This document shows, piece by piece, positions 25,597-36,246 of a stretch of DNA of 64,000 bases. The stretch is from Purshia tridentata (taxonomy: Eukaryota; Streptophyta; Magnoliopsida; Rosales; Rosaceae). The stretch lies in assembly GCA_003254885.1 (NCBI GenBank), contig QANT01008170.1:1-64000 (forward strand). The letters run 5' to 3'. Numbering within the stretch: the stretch's first letter is position 1; every line of letters starts with the position of its first letter. Made by a program: the position numbers and the translations under genes. Under the pieces are notes generated by a model. The model saw only the letters and a program-made list of their open reading frames with translations. It ran no database searches and was not told the DNA's origin.

Positions 25597-27405
25597 TGGC
25601 AGTGGAAGAGAAGAAGCCCCTTCTAGAAGCTCCCAAAGATGACTCCAAGGAGAAATCCGAAAATCCACCACCCCCTCCTGAAAACTACAAGACTGAGCCT
25701 GATGACTCCAAAGCTCTTGCCATAGTTGAGAGTATATATTTCTCTCCTTTTCTCCTCCACTTTATCATTGTTTTTCTGTTAAAGCTGAGCTGAACTTTAC
25801 CTGTTTGGTTGGTGAGAAAAGCAAATCTCAGACTTATATATCATTTTTTCCCTAAAGAATTTGATTTTCTTATTCTTGATGCTCTGGGATCGCTTGTCTG
25901 ACATATATGTATGTATCATGTTCTGTTTTATAATTTCGAGATTTTGTTCTTTTACTGTTTTTTTTTTGTGCTTTGCTATTTCCTTTTCTTTTAAAGTTAT
26001 TTTGCTCATGGTTGCTGACCAATAATTATTTTCTTGTGTCCTTCTTGATTGCTTTCTCTTTTTATCCTTTTCCCAGAATTTTTTTTTTTTTGAGGGATTT
26101 TGGAACTGAGTCTAACGGTAATTTGATATTTTCCTAAGAAAAAGTTGAAATCTTTGTTTAACACTTCAGAATTTAAACTTAAAAATTCAATCTTTGTAAA
26201 GGCTGAATCTTTTTACTTTTTTTTTTGCATCTACAGAGCCTTCTGAATCAGGTGAAGAGAAAAGTAAGGAGGGTTCAGTGAATCGAGGTGAGTGATGTTT
26301 GATGTTTTATTCTGAGGTCCACTTAATCATGCTATCTTTTGCAAGTTATAGTAAGTAGGTTTAACTTCCCCCTATCTTCTTCTTCTTCTTCAGATGCTGT
26401 GCTTGCAAAAGTTGCAACAGAGAAAAGGCTGTCACTTATCAGAGCATGGGAAGAAAGCGAAAAATCAAAAGCAGATAACAAGTAAGAGCTTTCTTGAGTT
26501 ATCACTACACGCATTTTGCAAGAGTTTATAGCTAAAAAAGATTCTATATTTCTATATCTGATGCTTGTGGGTACAGAGTACAAGACTAAACATAAATTTT
26601 AGAGTCAGTTATTCATATGGTGTGTCAAGCTAGTTTGCACAGTGATCATGCTATGGATTCCCATAGTTTGGAGTCAGAGTTCTGTATTTTCTTCGTCTCT
26701 TCTTTGCTCAAAAGAGAAGTATGACTTGAAACCTGATTGCAGTATGTGCATGACAAATATGTATATTCAGATAAAAATTTGGTTCTTTGTTGTAATTTGA
26801 TACTGAACTGATGAAGTTATTGATGTTGGTGAACAGAGCTCATAAAAAGCTATCTGCCGTTGGGGCATGGGAGAACAGCAAGAAGGCAAATGTAGAGGCT
26901 GAGCTGAAAAGGATTGAGGTAACAACTAACAACGCATTCATTTCCTCTATGATCTTATTAAGTTTTTTGTGCGCAGAATTGCATCAATCCAGTGCTTTCA
27001 TTACTCATTATTACTTCTTGGTTTCGCTTGTTACTTTTAACCACATACATGAAAACGATTCATTCGTGCGTTGGTATTAAGTGTGTCTTTCATTTTTATT
27101 GCCTATTTGGTAAATCTCTCGAGTTCAGGAAACAAGAGTAAGGGTGTTGCCTTTCACACTGGTGTTTCTGATTCTAACATTTTCGATCACTTGTGCATGA
27201 GCAGGAAAAATTGGAGAAGAAAAAGGCAGAATATGTGGAACAGATGAAAAACAAGGTAGCTTTAATCCACAAGGCTGCAGAAGAAAAGAGGGCAACCATC
27301 GAAGCGAAACGTGGGGAAGATCTTCTTAAGGCAGAGGAAAGTGCTGCAAAATACCGTGCCACAGGAAAAGCCCCAAATAAGCTTTTTGGTTGTTTTACAG
27401 GCTAA
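25497..27405 (+). CDS. Remorin (group 1 type)
   Basis: Five exons (25497-25731, 26237-26287, 26394-26481, 26837-26918, 27205-27405) join into 218 codons. The N-terminal region is acidic and proline-rich, with an AEAEAEAE start and a (PA)n run encoded by a CCGGCT microsatellite near 25568. The conserved remorin C domain starts at DAVLAKVATEKRLSLIRAWE and continues as a coiled coil (KLSAVGAWENSKKANVEAEL, then EKLEKKKAEYVEQMKNK). It ends in the short anchor NKLFGCFTG, which contains the cysteine expected of the RemCA membrane anchor. Remorins sit on the inner face of the plasma membrane in nanodomains. They affect plasmodesmata, virus movement and symbiotic or immune receptors. Confidence 0.95.
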
Positions 27406-27961
27406 AATATATTCAGGTCCGATTGACAACATTTGAATTACTTGTATATTTGTTCGTTCTGTTTGGGGTACATTTGCTTATTTAGAATCTTTGATTCATG
27501 TGTTTGTTCCTTATAGTGGAGTATTGATCAATGCCACTTATTGTGTGTGTGGTGTAGTGACAAGTATTTGTGTGTGCATATACTCTTTAATTTGGAGAAA
27601 AATTCCAGTTAGTTTATCTGTAAGAAACTTTTTTATTTATTTCTTTCTGGTTTTTTGATAGTTTGGAATCATGTAAAACCAATATGTTAGAAAATCACAT
27701 TGGTGATTGTCCTGCTTTAAGCCAAACACATGTTACCTTAGTAAAGCACTCATTGCACATCTCTGTTTCAATACCATTTTCATCCTTGTATGGTGAAACT
27801 ATGAACTATGAACACAGGAACCCCAGTTCTGTGTAGTGCACTCTCCTATATATATCTTCTTAGTGATCAAGCAGTATTCAGAAATTGACAACCAGGTCTA
27901 CAAAAGCCGAACAAAAGAGATTGAGCAAACAAAAAGAAGAGGATATTGCATTGCTGGTCTT
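27406..27961. other. 3' region of remorin
   Basis: This holds the remorin 3' UTR and a short spacer. I see no further gene before the partial SEC22 5' copy that begins at 27962. Confidence 0.4.
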
Positions 27962-28263
27962 TTAATGTCCAACTAATGTAGTGTTCGTACAAATGACAGA
28001 GATTGACCAAAAGCCAAGGACAAAGGAAAAGAATATTCTTTTGGGGCTGGAACTGTTTTGTCCTTCAATCTATATAGCTACTTTTCCATCATCCATGGCT
28101 TCTTTTACAGACCGACCCATGTTACCCAAGGAATAACTTCATCTCCAAGTTCTTTCATTTGCCTTCCCTATATATCAACCCACACCATTGTAATCTTCTT
28201 GAACTCATTCAAATTGAGGTGGCCTGGGACATATACTTATGGTAACGCTTACAATTGTTGGAA
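27962..28263 (+). repeat. Copy of the SEC22-like 5' region, cut off at an N
   Basis: These 302 bases recur at 28741-29042 with only two differences that I can see. They cover promoter, 5' UTR and the first eight codons (MVTLTIVG) of the SEC22-like gene. The copy stops exactly at the single unresolved base 28264, after which unrelated sequence follows. It cannot encode a SNARE. I read it as an allelic contig end rather than a true duplication (see findings). Confidence 0.75.
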
Positions 28264-28264
28264 N

Positions 28265-28365
28265 GACGAAGCCAACCCTCTTCTCCAAGACTTCGACTTC
28301 CTCCCTTCAATGTTGTCGATGCCAAGCAAGTGCAACCTGGGATTTGAGTCCTCTTGCAGAAGCTT
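28265..28365 (+). pseudogene. Captured exon fragment of oligopeptidase A (M3 metallopeptidase)
   Basis: The first frame reads DEANPLLQDFDFLPS. The next frame continues FNVVDAKQVQPGI, then a stop where the family has an arginine codon, then VLLQKL. Together this follows the plant OOP/TOP N-terminus that I recall as NPLLQDFDFPPFDVV...RPGIRALL. One frameshift and one CGA-to-TGA type stop break it. After AAGCTT comes GTACGA, a retained donor and intron, so the capture was from DNA rather than mRNA. It lacks the catalytic HEXXH region. Confidence 0.6.
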
Positions 28366-28740
28366 GTACGAATTTTATTTTATTTCAAGAATTTATATCT
28401 TCTTATTTGAGTTTCTGGGCTTTTATGATCTTGTTCATTTTTGCATTTAGTTTATGGGTTCTTCATGTTTTTGTTTTTATTTTGTTCATGTTTGGTTGTG
28501 TATTGAGTTTGGGTTTTTTGGGGTTTGGCTTTGATGGTCTACATATGATGCGATTTTACAGGAGAGTGATGAATTAGATTTTAGGGTTCCTTTTTGACAA
28601 ATTTTGATTTTTATTATTTTAGTCCTACATTGCACCAAACATAAAGACAGTTCTTAGCTAACTTAGTCCATGCCAAGCCAATCCATGCCAGTCCCTATAG
28701 TTAGTCCATGCCAAGACAGTCCTGTAAAACAAACGGAGCC
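28265..28740. mobile_element. Right part of a non-autonomous DNA transposon carrying a gene fragment
   Basis: The right terminus, read in reverse, begins GGCTCCGTTTGTTTTACAGG, a form common among plant PIF/Harbinger and hAT termini. It abuts TTA, the PIF/Harbinger target. Just inside are repeats of TCCATGCCA. The left terminus is not seen because the segment begins at the unresolved base 28264. The interior carries a captured exon and intron start of an oligopeptidase A gene. Superfamily is uncertain. Confidence 0.5.
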
Positions 28741-29017
28741 TTAATGTCCAACTAATGTAGTGTTCGTACAAATGACAGAGATTGACCAAAAGCCAAGGAC
28801 AAAGGAAAAGAATATTCTTTTGGGGCTGGAACTGTTTTGTCTTTCAATCTATATAGCTTCTTTTCCATCATCCATGGCTTCTTTTACAGACCGACCCATG
28901 TTACCCAAGGAATAACTTCATCTCCAAGTTCTTTCATTTGCCTTCCCTATATATCAACCCACACCATTGTAATCTTCTTGAACTCATTCAAATTGAGGTG
29001 GCCTGGGACATATACTT

Positions 29018-30153
29018 ATGGTAACGCTTACAATTGTTGGAAGGGTAAGTGATGGTTTGGGTCTTGCACAAGGACCTGTTTATACAAATGATCAACAACA
29101 TGAAAACTTTTCGTTTTACAAGCAACAAGCAGAGTTCATACTCAAAGAAATCTCAAGAGGAGCCTTGCCACCTCCCAAGATGACCATTCGTGTTGATCAT
29201 CATTGCTTCAAGTATCCCTAAATTATTTCTGTTTTTAAATTCTTTTTTCCTTTCGATTGTGATAGAAGTTATTCTTCATCCCAAAAACAATGTAACAAAT
29301 TAAAAAGAAGGATGAATGGGATTTATATATGTTTAATTTTGACTTATTAATCTTTCTTAAACAAGCTACTTGGTCGAGAATGGAATCGTCTTTGTCACGT
29401 TGTGCGAATCTTCATATCCAAGAAAACTAGCTTTCCTTTATCTTCAAGATTTGCAAAAGGAATTTGACAAGTTTGATAGTGGCCTCATTAACAAAATCTC
29501 AAGACCATACTCCTTTGTCAAATTCGGTAATGTAAATGTCAGCAGCTTTACTAAAATGTGATACCCATTTTGGCTCTAAAATTAGAAGGTAGAACAAATA
29601 ATGAATTTTTTTGGCAATGATTTGCACAACCACATGCATATCACCACTTTTGTTTGCAGATGGTGTCATTGGGAATATTAGAAAGCAATACATTGATACA
29701 AGAACACAAGTGAACCTATCAAAACTTATTGCCAACCGGAAACAAGATTTAGATATTCCCTCTGAAAATATTTCCGAAATAGTCGAGAGACGGAGAAATT
29801 CAGGTAAAACCTCCATATCAAGCCATGCATGAACACATAAAAGCTTGTCTTGTTTTCTTATTCCAATTTTCTTTTTAAATTTACAGAGATATTTGAAAGA
29901 ACATCGACTATTTCTCAACCTGTTTCATCAATATGGGGTTCACCACGCCTTGAGGTACATATACATACTCAAAAAAACTCAATGCATAAGGGAAAGACTA
30001 GCTTAGTTTATTCACTAAATTAATTTATTTACTGAAAATTATTTTTGTCTTTAGGTGATTGCACTGAAATGGACGCCTATTACAGTCATCGTTGTAGTTG
30101 CTTCTGTTCTTGTTTGGGCGGCCATAATCCTCACAGACGACGATTTCTCATAA
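29018..30153 (+). CDS. SEC22-like R-SNARE
   Basis: Five exons (29018-29211, 29366-29526, 29660-29803, 29887-29954, 30055-30153) join into 221 codons, the usual Sec22 length. Residues 1-120 form a longin domain: MVTLTIVGRVSDGLGLAQG, KMTIRVDHHCFNYLVENGIV, then LCESSYPRKLAFLYLQDLQK. The SNARE segment includes ENISEIVERRRNSEIFERTS. Its first arginine aligns with the zero-layer arginine of animal Sec22 (NIEEVLQR). A C-terminal anchor follows (KWTPITVIVVVASVLVWAAI) with a short tail. Sec22 acts in ER-Golgi vesicle fusion. The SNARE half is well diverged from the common plant SEC22, so this may be a second paralogue. Confidence 0.85.
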
Positions 30154-30406
30154 TTATAAACTAATTACACTGAAACTGATCAAGTTGTCTTGGTTCCAAT
30201 GTACTTTAAAATTCAGTAATTTAATTACCAAGTGGTTTACTTCTCATGTGATGTGTTTTGCATGGAATATTTGTCTAGACCAAAACAAATATATGAAGCA
30301 ATTAGAACAACAAATTTTGGTCTGTGCAGCCAATGTTCGATTCCATATATATTTACTCTGAAAGAAATAAGGAAGAGTCCTCTATCCAAAAGCAACTCCA
30401 TGGAAG

Positions 30407-30443
30407 AAGAACAACCTCTAATTATGAATTAGAGGTTGTTCTT
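30407..30443. repeat. Perfect 17-bp stem, 3-base loop palindrome between convergent genes
   Basis: AAGAACAACCTCTAATT at 30407-30423 pairs without mismatch with AATTAGAGGTTGTTCTT at 30427-30443 around ATG. It lies between the SEC22-like stop (30153) and the MYB stop (30493), near where the two 3' UTRs should meet. Confidence 0.8.
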
Positions 30444-30492
30444 TCTTTCTCACAGTTGCCTTGAAAATCAAGCAATTTGCCCCCATATTAAA

Positions 30493-32038
30493 TCATATAT
30501 ACATTACATCGTTGTGCAAGTTGAAATCGCTACACATATCACCCCCAGATATAAAATCAACAAACCCGGTTCCTGAAATTTGATCCTCAAACTTAAACTG
30601 AGATGAGATGAGCATCTCAGTACCCGAACCATGATGGCTGCTTAGCCCATTATAAAAATTAGCACTGCCAAATGTTCCCTCATTCATTGAAAAACCATGT
30701 CCTAGATGATGAGCACCGGCTGCTTGGAGATTGCTAGAATTGTGACCAAAGCCTTCTCTGGAAAGTACCGAATTAGCCTCAATACCGATATTGTTTGCAA
30801 AGCTCCCACCATGAACATGGTCAAGGGAGAGCCACTCAGCAAACAAAATCTTTGGTAAGGGGCTAATATTTCTGTGATCAGTGTGTGGAATCAATGGTGG
30901 TGATGTTTCCACTGTATTCATATTATTATGGGTTGTGGGCTTTTGGGGAGATATTGGTGAAGACTGATCTAAGTTGTTGTCTGAGCTTGAAGTAGTACTT
31001 GTATACTGAGATTTGCTTTGAGCTTCCACTGCTTCTTCAGCTTTGGCCACTTTCTTCTTCAAATAAGAATGCCAGTAGTTTTTTATCTCATTGTCTGTCC
31101 TTCCAGGCAAATGCTGTCCAATTTGAGACCACCTAAGATCATCATCATTGATAGATTAGCGGATTAATTAAACAAATGAAAAATAATAGAATTATTAATC
31201 AATTCTTGGTGGCTTACTTGTTGCCTAACATATGATGAAGGGTCAGGATCGTCTCCTCTTCTTGTTTGCTAAAGGTCCCCCGCTTTAACCCTGGCCTTAG
31301 GTAATTTATCCACCTTAATCTGCAGCTCTTTCCATTCCTTTGCAAACCTGCATATGTATATTATACAACTAGTTATGAATATATTACATTGAGTGGGGTA
31401 TAAAAGTCAAATTGAGGGGGATGTTTTAGCAAATTTTAAAGATCAGTCACCATCAATCTCTTTGCAGAGTTTTCCACAACTCTGTTGTTGTTGACTCAAA
31501 GAGCCATCTTACTAACCTCCCAAACATTAAATGAATAATTTAATTCATGAAATGTCTCTTAATCGTAATTATATGGAGTCATTTTTAATGTGAACTATAA
31601 CACAGTATTCATGCCACATAATTTACATAAACAATAGATAGGAGATTGGCCATTTTTATAGTTATCATTTTATGAAAGGAATAAATTAATCAAACGGCTA
31701 GAAATTCTTGATCATCATAGTCATCTTAGATTGAATGATAAGGGATACATGCATTCATTAACTAATACCAGGCAATGCTCTGAACAACCTACAAATTTGG
31801 TGCACATTTGAAACATTTGGTGAACTGGGTAGGAAATACAAACACACACACATATATGCTATGAGTTGATATAGGAGTTACAGAAAAAAAACTTACCTGC
31901 GTTTATGGGAACAGAGCTCCAGCAGCCATGGCCATGTCTGAGGATGTGGTTTCGAAGCCTTTGGTCTTCTTCAGGAGACCACAATCCCTTTCTGTGCTTT
32001 GGCTTTGGGTTTAGCTTATCTGATGACTTGCAGCCCAT
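30493..32038 (-). CDS. R2R3-MYB transcription factor, LAF1-like
   Basis: Three exons (32038-31897, 31347-31218, 31132-30493) join into 303 codons with the standard R2R3 intron positions. R2 begins [20 protein letters not shown] and carries the W residues and [19 protein letters not shown]3 follows with [20 protein letters not shown] and [20 protein letters not shown]. Behind it, [13 protein letters not shown] resembles the PRLFFSEWLS motif I recall from LAF1 (MYB18), which makes the LAF1/MYB18/19/45 clade likely. The acidic C-terminus may activate. LAF1 promotes phytochrome A responses in Arabidopsis; the same role here is an inference. Nuclear. Confidence 0.9.
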
Positions 32039-32286
32039 TTTGCCACCAATAGAAGAACTCGGCAGCTAATTGTATGTATATGTGTTCTGAATTATGAGAG
32101 ACAGAGAGAGACAGGGAGGGAGCTACTAATTAAGGTAGGCTGTGATGGGGTTGTAAATGAAAGAGCAATGAACAGCTGACCTCTAAAGCCTCTGGTACTT
32201 AAAAGCAATGATTAGTTGAAGTCTGCTCCATAAAATAATTTAAAAACCATGAACCTTTTTATTATTTTTTTGTTTCAACAAGTATA

Positions 32287-32443
32287 TAATAATAACTTAT
32301 ATAAATATTTTATGCTTGTTTGTATTTTCATATACCATCATGAGGTAAGATAAAGTACCCAATTGCAAATATAAAATAATAACTTATATAAATATTTTAT
32401 GCTTGTTTGCATGAGGTAAGATAAAGTACCCAATTGCAAATAT
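32287..32443. repeat. Tandem duplication upstream of the MYB gene
   Basis: AATAACTTATATAAATATTT and CATGAGGTAAGATAAAGTAC each occur twice. The first unit (about 32287-32371) is longer than the second (about 32372-32443) by a short insert. It lies about 250-400 bp upstream of the MYB start codon, so it may affect the promoter. Confidence 0.7.
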
Positions 32444-35400
32444 AACCATACCCATATGTAATTGACTTCAAAGGTATTAACTTGGGGAAAGAGGTAGTAT
32501 ACAGTGTAGCCATGGCTATATTGATGAATTTGTTGACAGTGATACCACCTCTGCTGGAAGCTCAATTTATAATTTAATTACTCTATAAATAAATCAATGT
32601 TTACATGACCCTAAAATTGTAGAAGCATGTTCATGGGGGCACAGCTAGTTGATAAAAGTCTAATGGTCTAGCAACTTCTAGTGCTTATGAAGAGCCAGCC
32701 ACCATCTTAAAAATGGAGGACAAAAATTGTACAGTTTTGAGAAAACTCTCTGTTTCTGCTGGTTAATTATTACGCAAGCTTATGAATCATGCTCGAGTCT
32801 TGGGGAACTAGCTATAGCTGACATACACTAAATCAATATCATTGTGTATTATTATTTGATGACTTCTCTAACCTACCGACATTTTTTTTTCTCTTGAAAA
32901 TGAAATTTGTTAAAAGGGGGTGGGGTCACTTGATCATCATCAATTCATCATTATAATTAATTCCAAAATCTATTCCTTCGAAATCGATTTAAAAATATTG
33001 AAACCCTTGTACACATTGGTATGGCAATAATAAAGAAACGGTAAAGGGACAAATGGACAACGAGTACAAAGATCCAAAGCAGACAGTATTTGATATGTTG
33101 GATTATTCGAAAATATCCCTTTGTCCTAGTTGTGATCAGCCAATGGCTCAATGACAAGGTTGGAGTTGGACAACAATTATTCAACAATCATTGTTTTCAG
33201 AATGACCAATTCAATTAATTAACTCATTTATTAAGATATACAAAAACATAGTAATTAATTGAAACAGTTTGACAGATTGTATTTTTGAAATTTTAAATAG
33301 TGATGGGAATATTGTTTTGATATGAAAACTTAAAAAGGGAAAAAAAAATATGTCGCGCATGGCTCTATTTCCATGGTGATGCACATAAAAATAGTGTCGT
33401 TTGTCAACCCCACCTCCCCATTTGTATGGAAGAAATTAACAAAGTTTTTCCTTTTAAACTAATCGATAGTCTGCTTATTGACAACAATTCTTAATTATAA
33501 TTTCCCTAATGAACAGTTGAAAATGTATGCCAAGCTTTTTCTATTACGCAATAAACATCAAATATACTAATAATATATGTGGGTTATCTATATTATAATT
33601 GTGTTCTTTTGTGTCGGTTTGTTTCCTAATTATAGAGTCCAACTCGTGGAATTCAATATAAACTAGGTAATAATATTCAAGTAATATCATGATAAGATTT
33701 GTTGATTTATTACTCTCATTAAATCACTCTTTTATTAAAGGTAAAGCTATAAGATCCCTTCCATATTTATATTTATATATGCTTATTTATGCACCAAATT
33801 TTAACCAATACTGTGAGAAAGAAAAGCAGATCGAAGACCTTGAATAATCTTAATACAACCTATTTTAAGTTGTATAATTGCAATTTCAAGTGGATCGAGT
33901 TGAAACTTTTTAACATGATCACACTGAAAGTAGACATTAAGAAAAGTATCATTGCATATCACATTGCAATTCTAAAATGCTATGTTCAGACAGAAGGACC
34001 ATTCAGTGATCAGCACTCTGGTTTGAGAATTTCCTTATTATATATAACCACCCAAAAACATATATAGAATAAGATTAAAAGGGGTTAACTTTGTCGTTTC
34101 CTGTTAGTCAAAGTCACTGCCTAAGTTAATAGAATATATAAGATGGCTTGTGGTTCTGTACAGGTTATGTATAGTACTAGTAAATGGTGTGTCTTAATGA
34201 CTCATTCCTTAATTTCCCCTAATTACAATCCAATACTTTTTAAATATTGACTTCATCAAAAGTCCCCATCAGCTAGATTAAACTGCCTTTTTTTCACTCA
34301 ACATTTCATTTTCTTATCTCAAATCATATATTTTATCTGCTTCATCGACCTTGTCCATGAAAGAAAGTGATTGTTGTCTGTTGAAACCCCCATTCAACTT
34401 TTAGTCGAAATAAAAACCTTCACCAGAGCCTTATTCAACACATTCTAATGATTTCTACCTTGTGTTGATTGCTCCAACAAATTCTGTAGCATTATATATA
34501 TGATAGCTAGTGACTACTTTGGAGCACTGGGTTCTTTCTAAAGTATACATGTAAAATGAAAATTATAGTTCAATCTAAAAAGGGATGGTTCTGTAGAAAG
34601 TGATGAACTTCTCAAAGCTTCATTTTGGTAAATGCTAATCTTTTCTCAGAGTTCAGACTGTGTATTGCTTCAGTACTTAATTTCTACCCCATCATTTGCT
34701 GCTCTGCACTCTGTTTTTCAAACACTAATTAATAATTATCTGCAGTAAATCACAAATATTAATTATTCAATTCACATATTTTAATATAATCCAGAATCAG
34801 AAGGGTACTCTGTTTTAAGCAGATTGTCTTGTTCCCCTTGTCTTTATAATGGGTTGAGACAGAGGGCTAAATTTCTTATTGCATGTACATATTAAAGTAA
34901 CACCTTAATATATTTATGTATGCTCCTTCTGAATTATGTCTTTAAGTCATGGCCGGATACATTGGCCTGATGATCCCGTCTTTTTTTGAAGCTCCACATA
35001 CATGGTACACTTGATTAATCTTGATGCATATTTGACTCATGTTTTAATGTATGGGTGGTTTATGATTCATGAACTAAAGATGGATCATGAATACATTTAA
35101 TTTGGGTATATGCTTGATACTCTCTTCTCTCTCTCTCTTAGTCTCCATACAGTGACAAATAACTTGCCTACTTAATCACTATTAATGATAGTGATGGTTT
35201 ATTAAGTAATCGGTGCTAAGCCATGTGCTTCTTTTATATGATACAAACAAAATTGACAGCAAGCAAATTATTACATTCGTTAGTTCTTTACATTAAACTC
35301 ATTGGCCATCCTTAAACAATGACTTAGAGCATGAGAACAGACAAAAGAAGCTATGACACATTAAAACCGCCACACCATTAGGTAATCATAATTTTTTAAT

Positions 35401-36246
35401 AATAATGATAGCTTTGCACAATAAACACCAATCATTTTGCATTTTGCTGCAGTAGAAGCTTTATTCTCATTCCTCCAAACTCGATTATTATTTGTGATGA
35501 AGCCAAAATTTGACCTCCATGATTCCATCAATATGCTGTGCCCTATAGAGGGGTAGGTGTATAACTGTATATGTTGAAGGTTTCTAAGGTTCTGACTTTG
35601 TTATGGAACTTTTAAATTGTTACGAGAGAATTGAATTATGAAAAATATATATGGAATATTAACTAGAGAAGAAGCAAGAATCTGGTTTTCGGAGAATTGA
35701 ATTGATTCCATGAATGAAGTCAAAGACTTGTGTATTGGGTTGGGGGAACTTGGCCAAACACCAAGTTGTCCGTATTTTGCATTACCATTGTTATGTTAAT
35801 CTTATTCATACCAAAAATGCAATTCCTGGTTATTAATCAAATTAGTATTAAACTGAATTCTAAATTTGATTTGCTAAGATCCCTTTGGTTAACAAAACCA
35901 ATGTGATCAAGCAAAGACAAGGATCATCATCAATGACTATTAAATAATCGGAAGACTATTATCATCAAGTTGTGGAGGAATTTGGATTCTAAATTCCCAA
36001 CTAATAAGAAATTAAGCTGTTTGGATTCTATATATTTTTCGTATCTCCAAGGGAATATTTCTCATTGTTTTTTATGAATTCTTACAAAAGCTCCCTAATC
36101 TCGTAGACCATGGAGTCAATGGTTTATTGTTGTTGTTGTTGCTGTTGCTTTTAACCCAAAAGAAACAAAATTAACAAATCATTTACCAAAATAAAAAAAA
36201 GGGTCAGTGAATAAGTAGTATTCGAGAATCGAGAGTATTCTCCAAT
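32444..36246. other. Large spacer between MYB and PPR genes
   Basis: About 3.8 kb of AT-rich sequence. CT and TTG microsatellites occur near 35126 and 36123. The small open frames (32957-33187 minus, 33789-34067 plus) show no family likeness. I find no tRNA, no transposon termini and no coding pattern. Distal MYB promoter is the likeliest content. Confidence 0.4.

Noticed and set aside
28058-28577. Open frame across the N at 28264
   Set aside because: It joins the partial SEC22 5' copy to unrelated transposon sequence through an unresolved base, so the frame is artificial.
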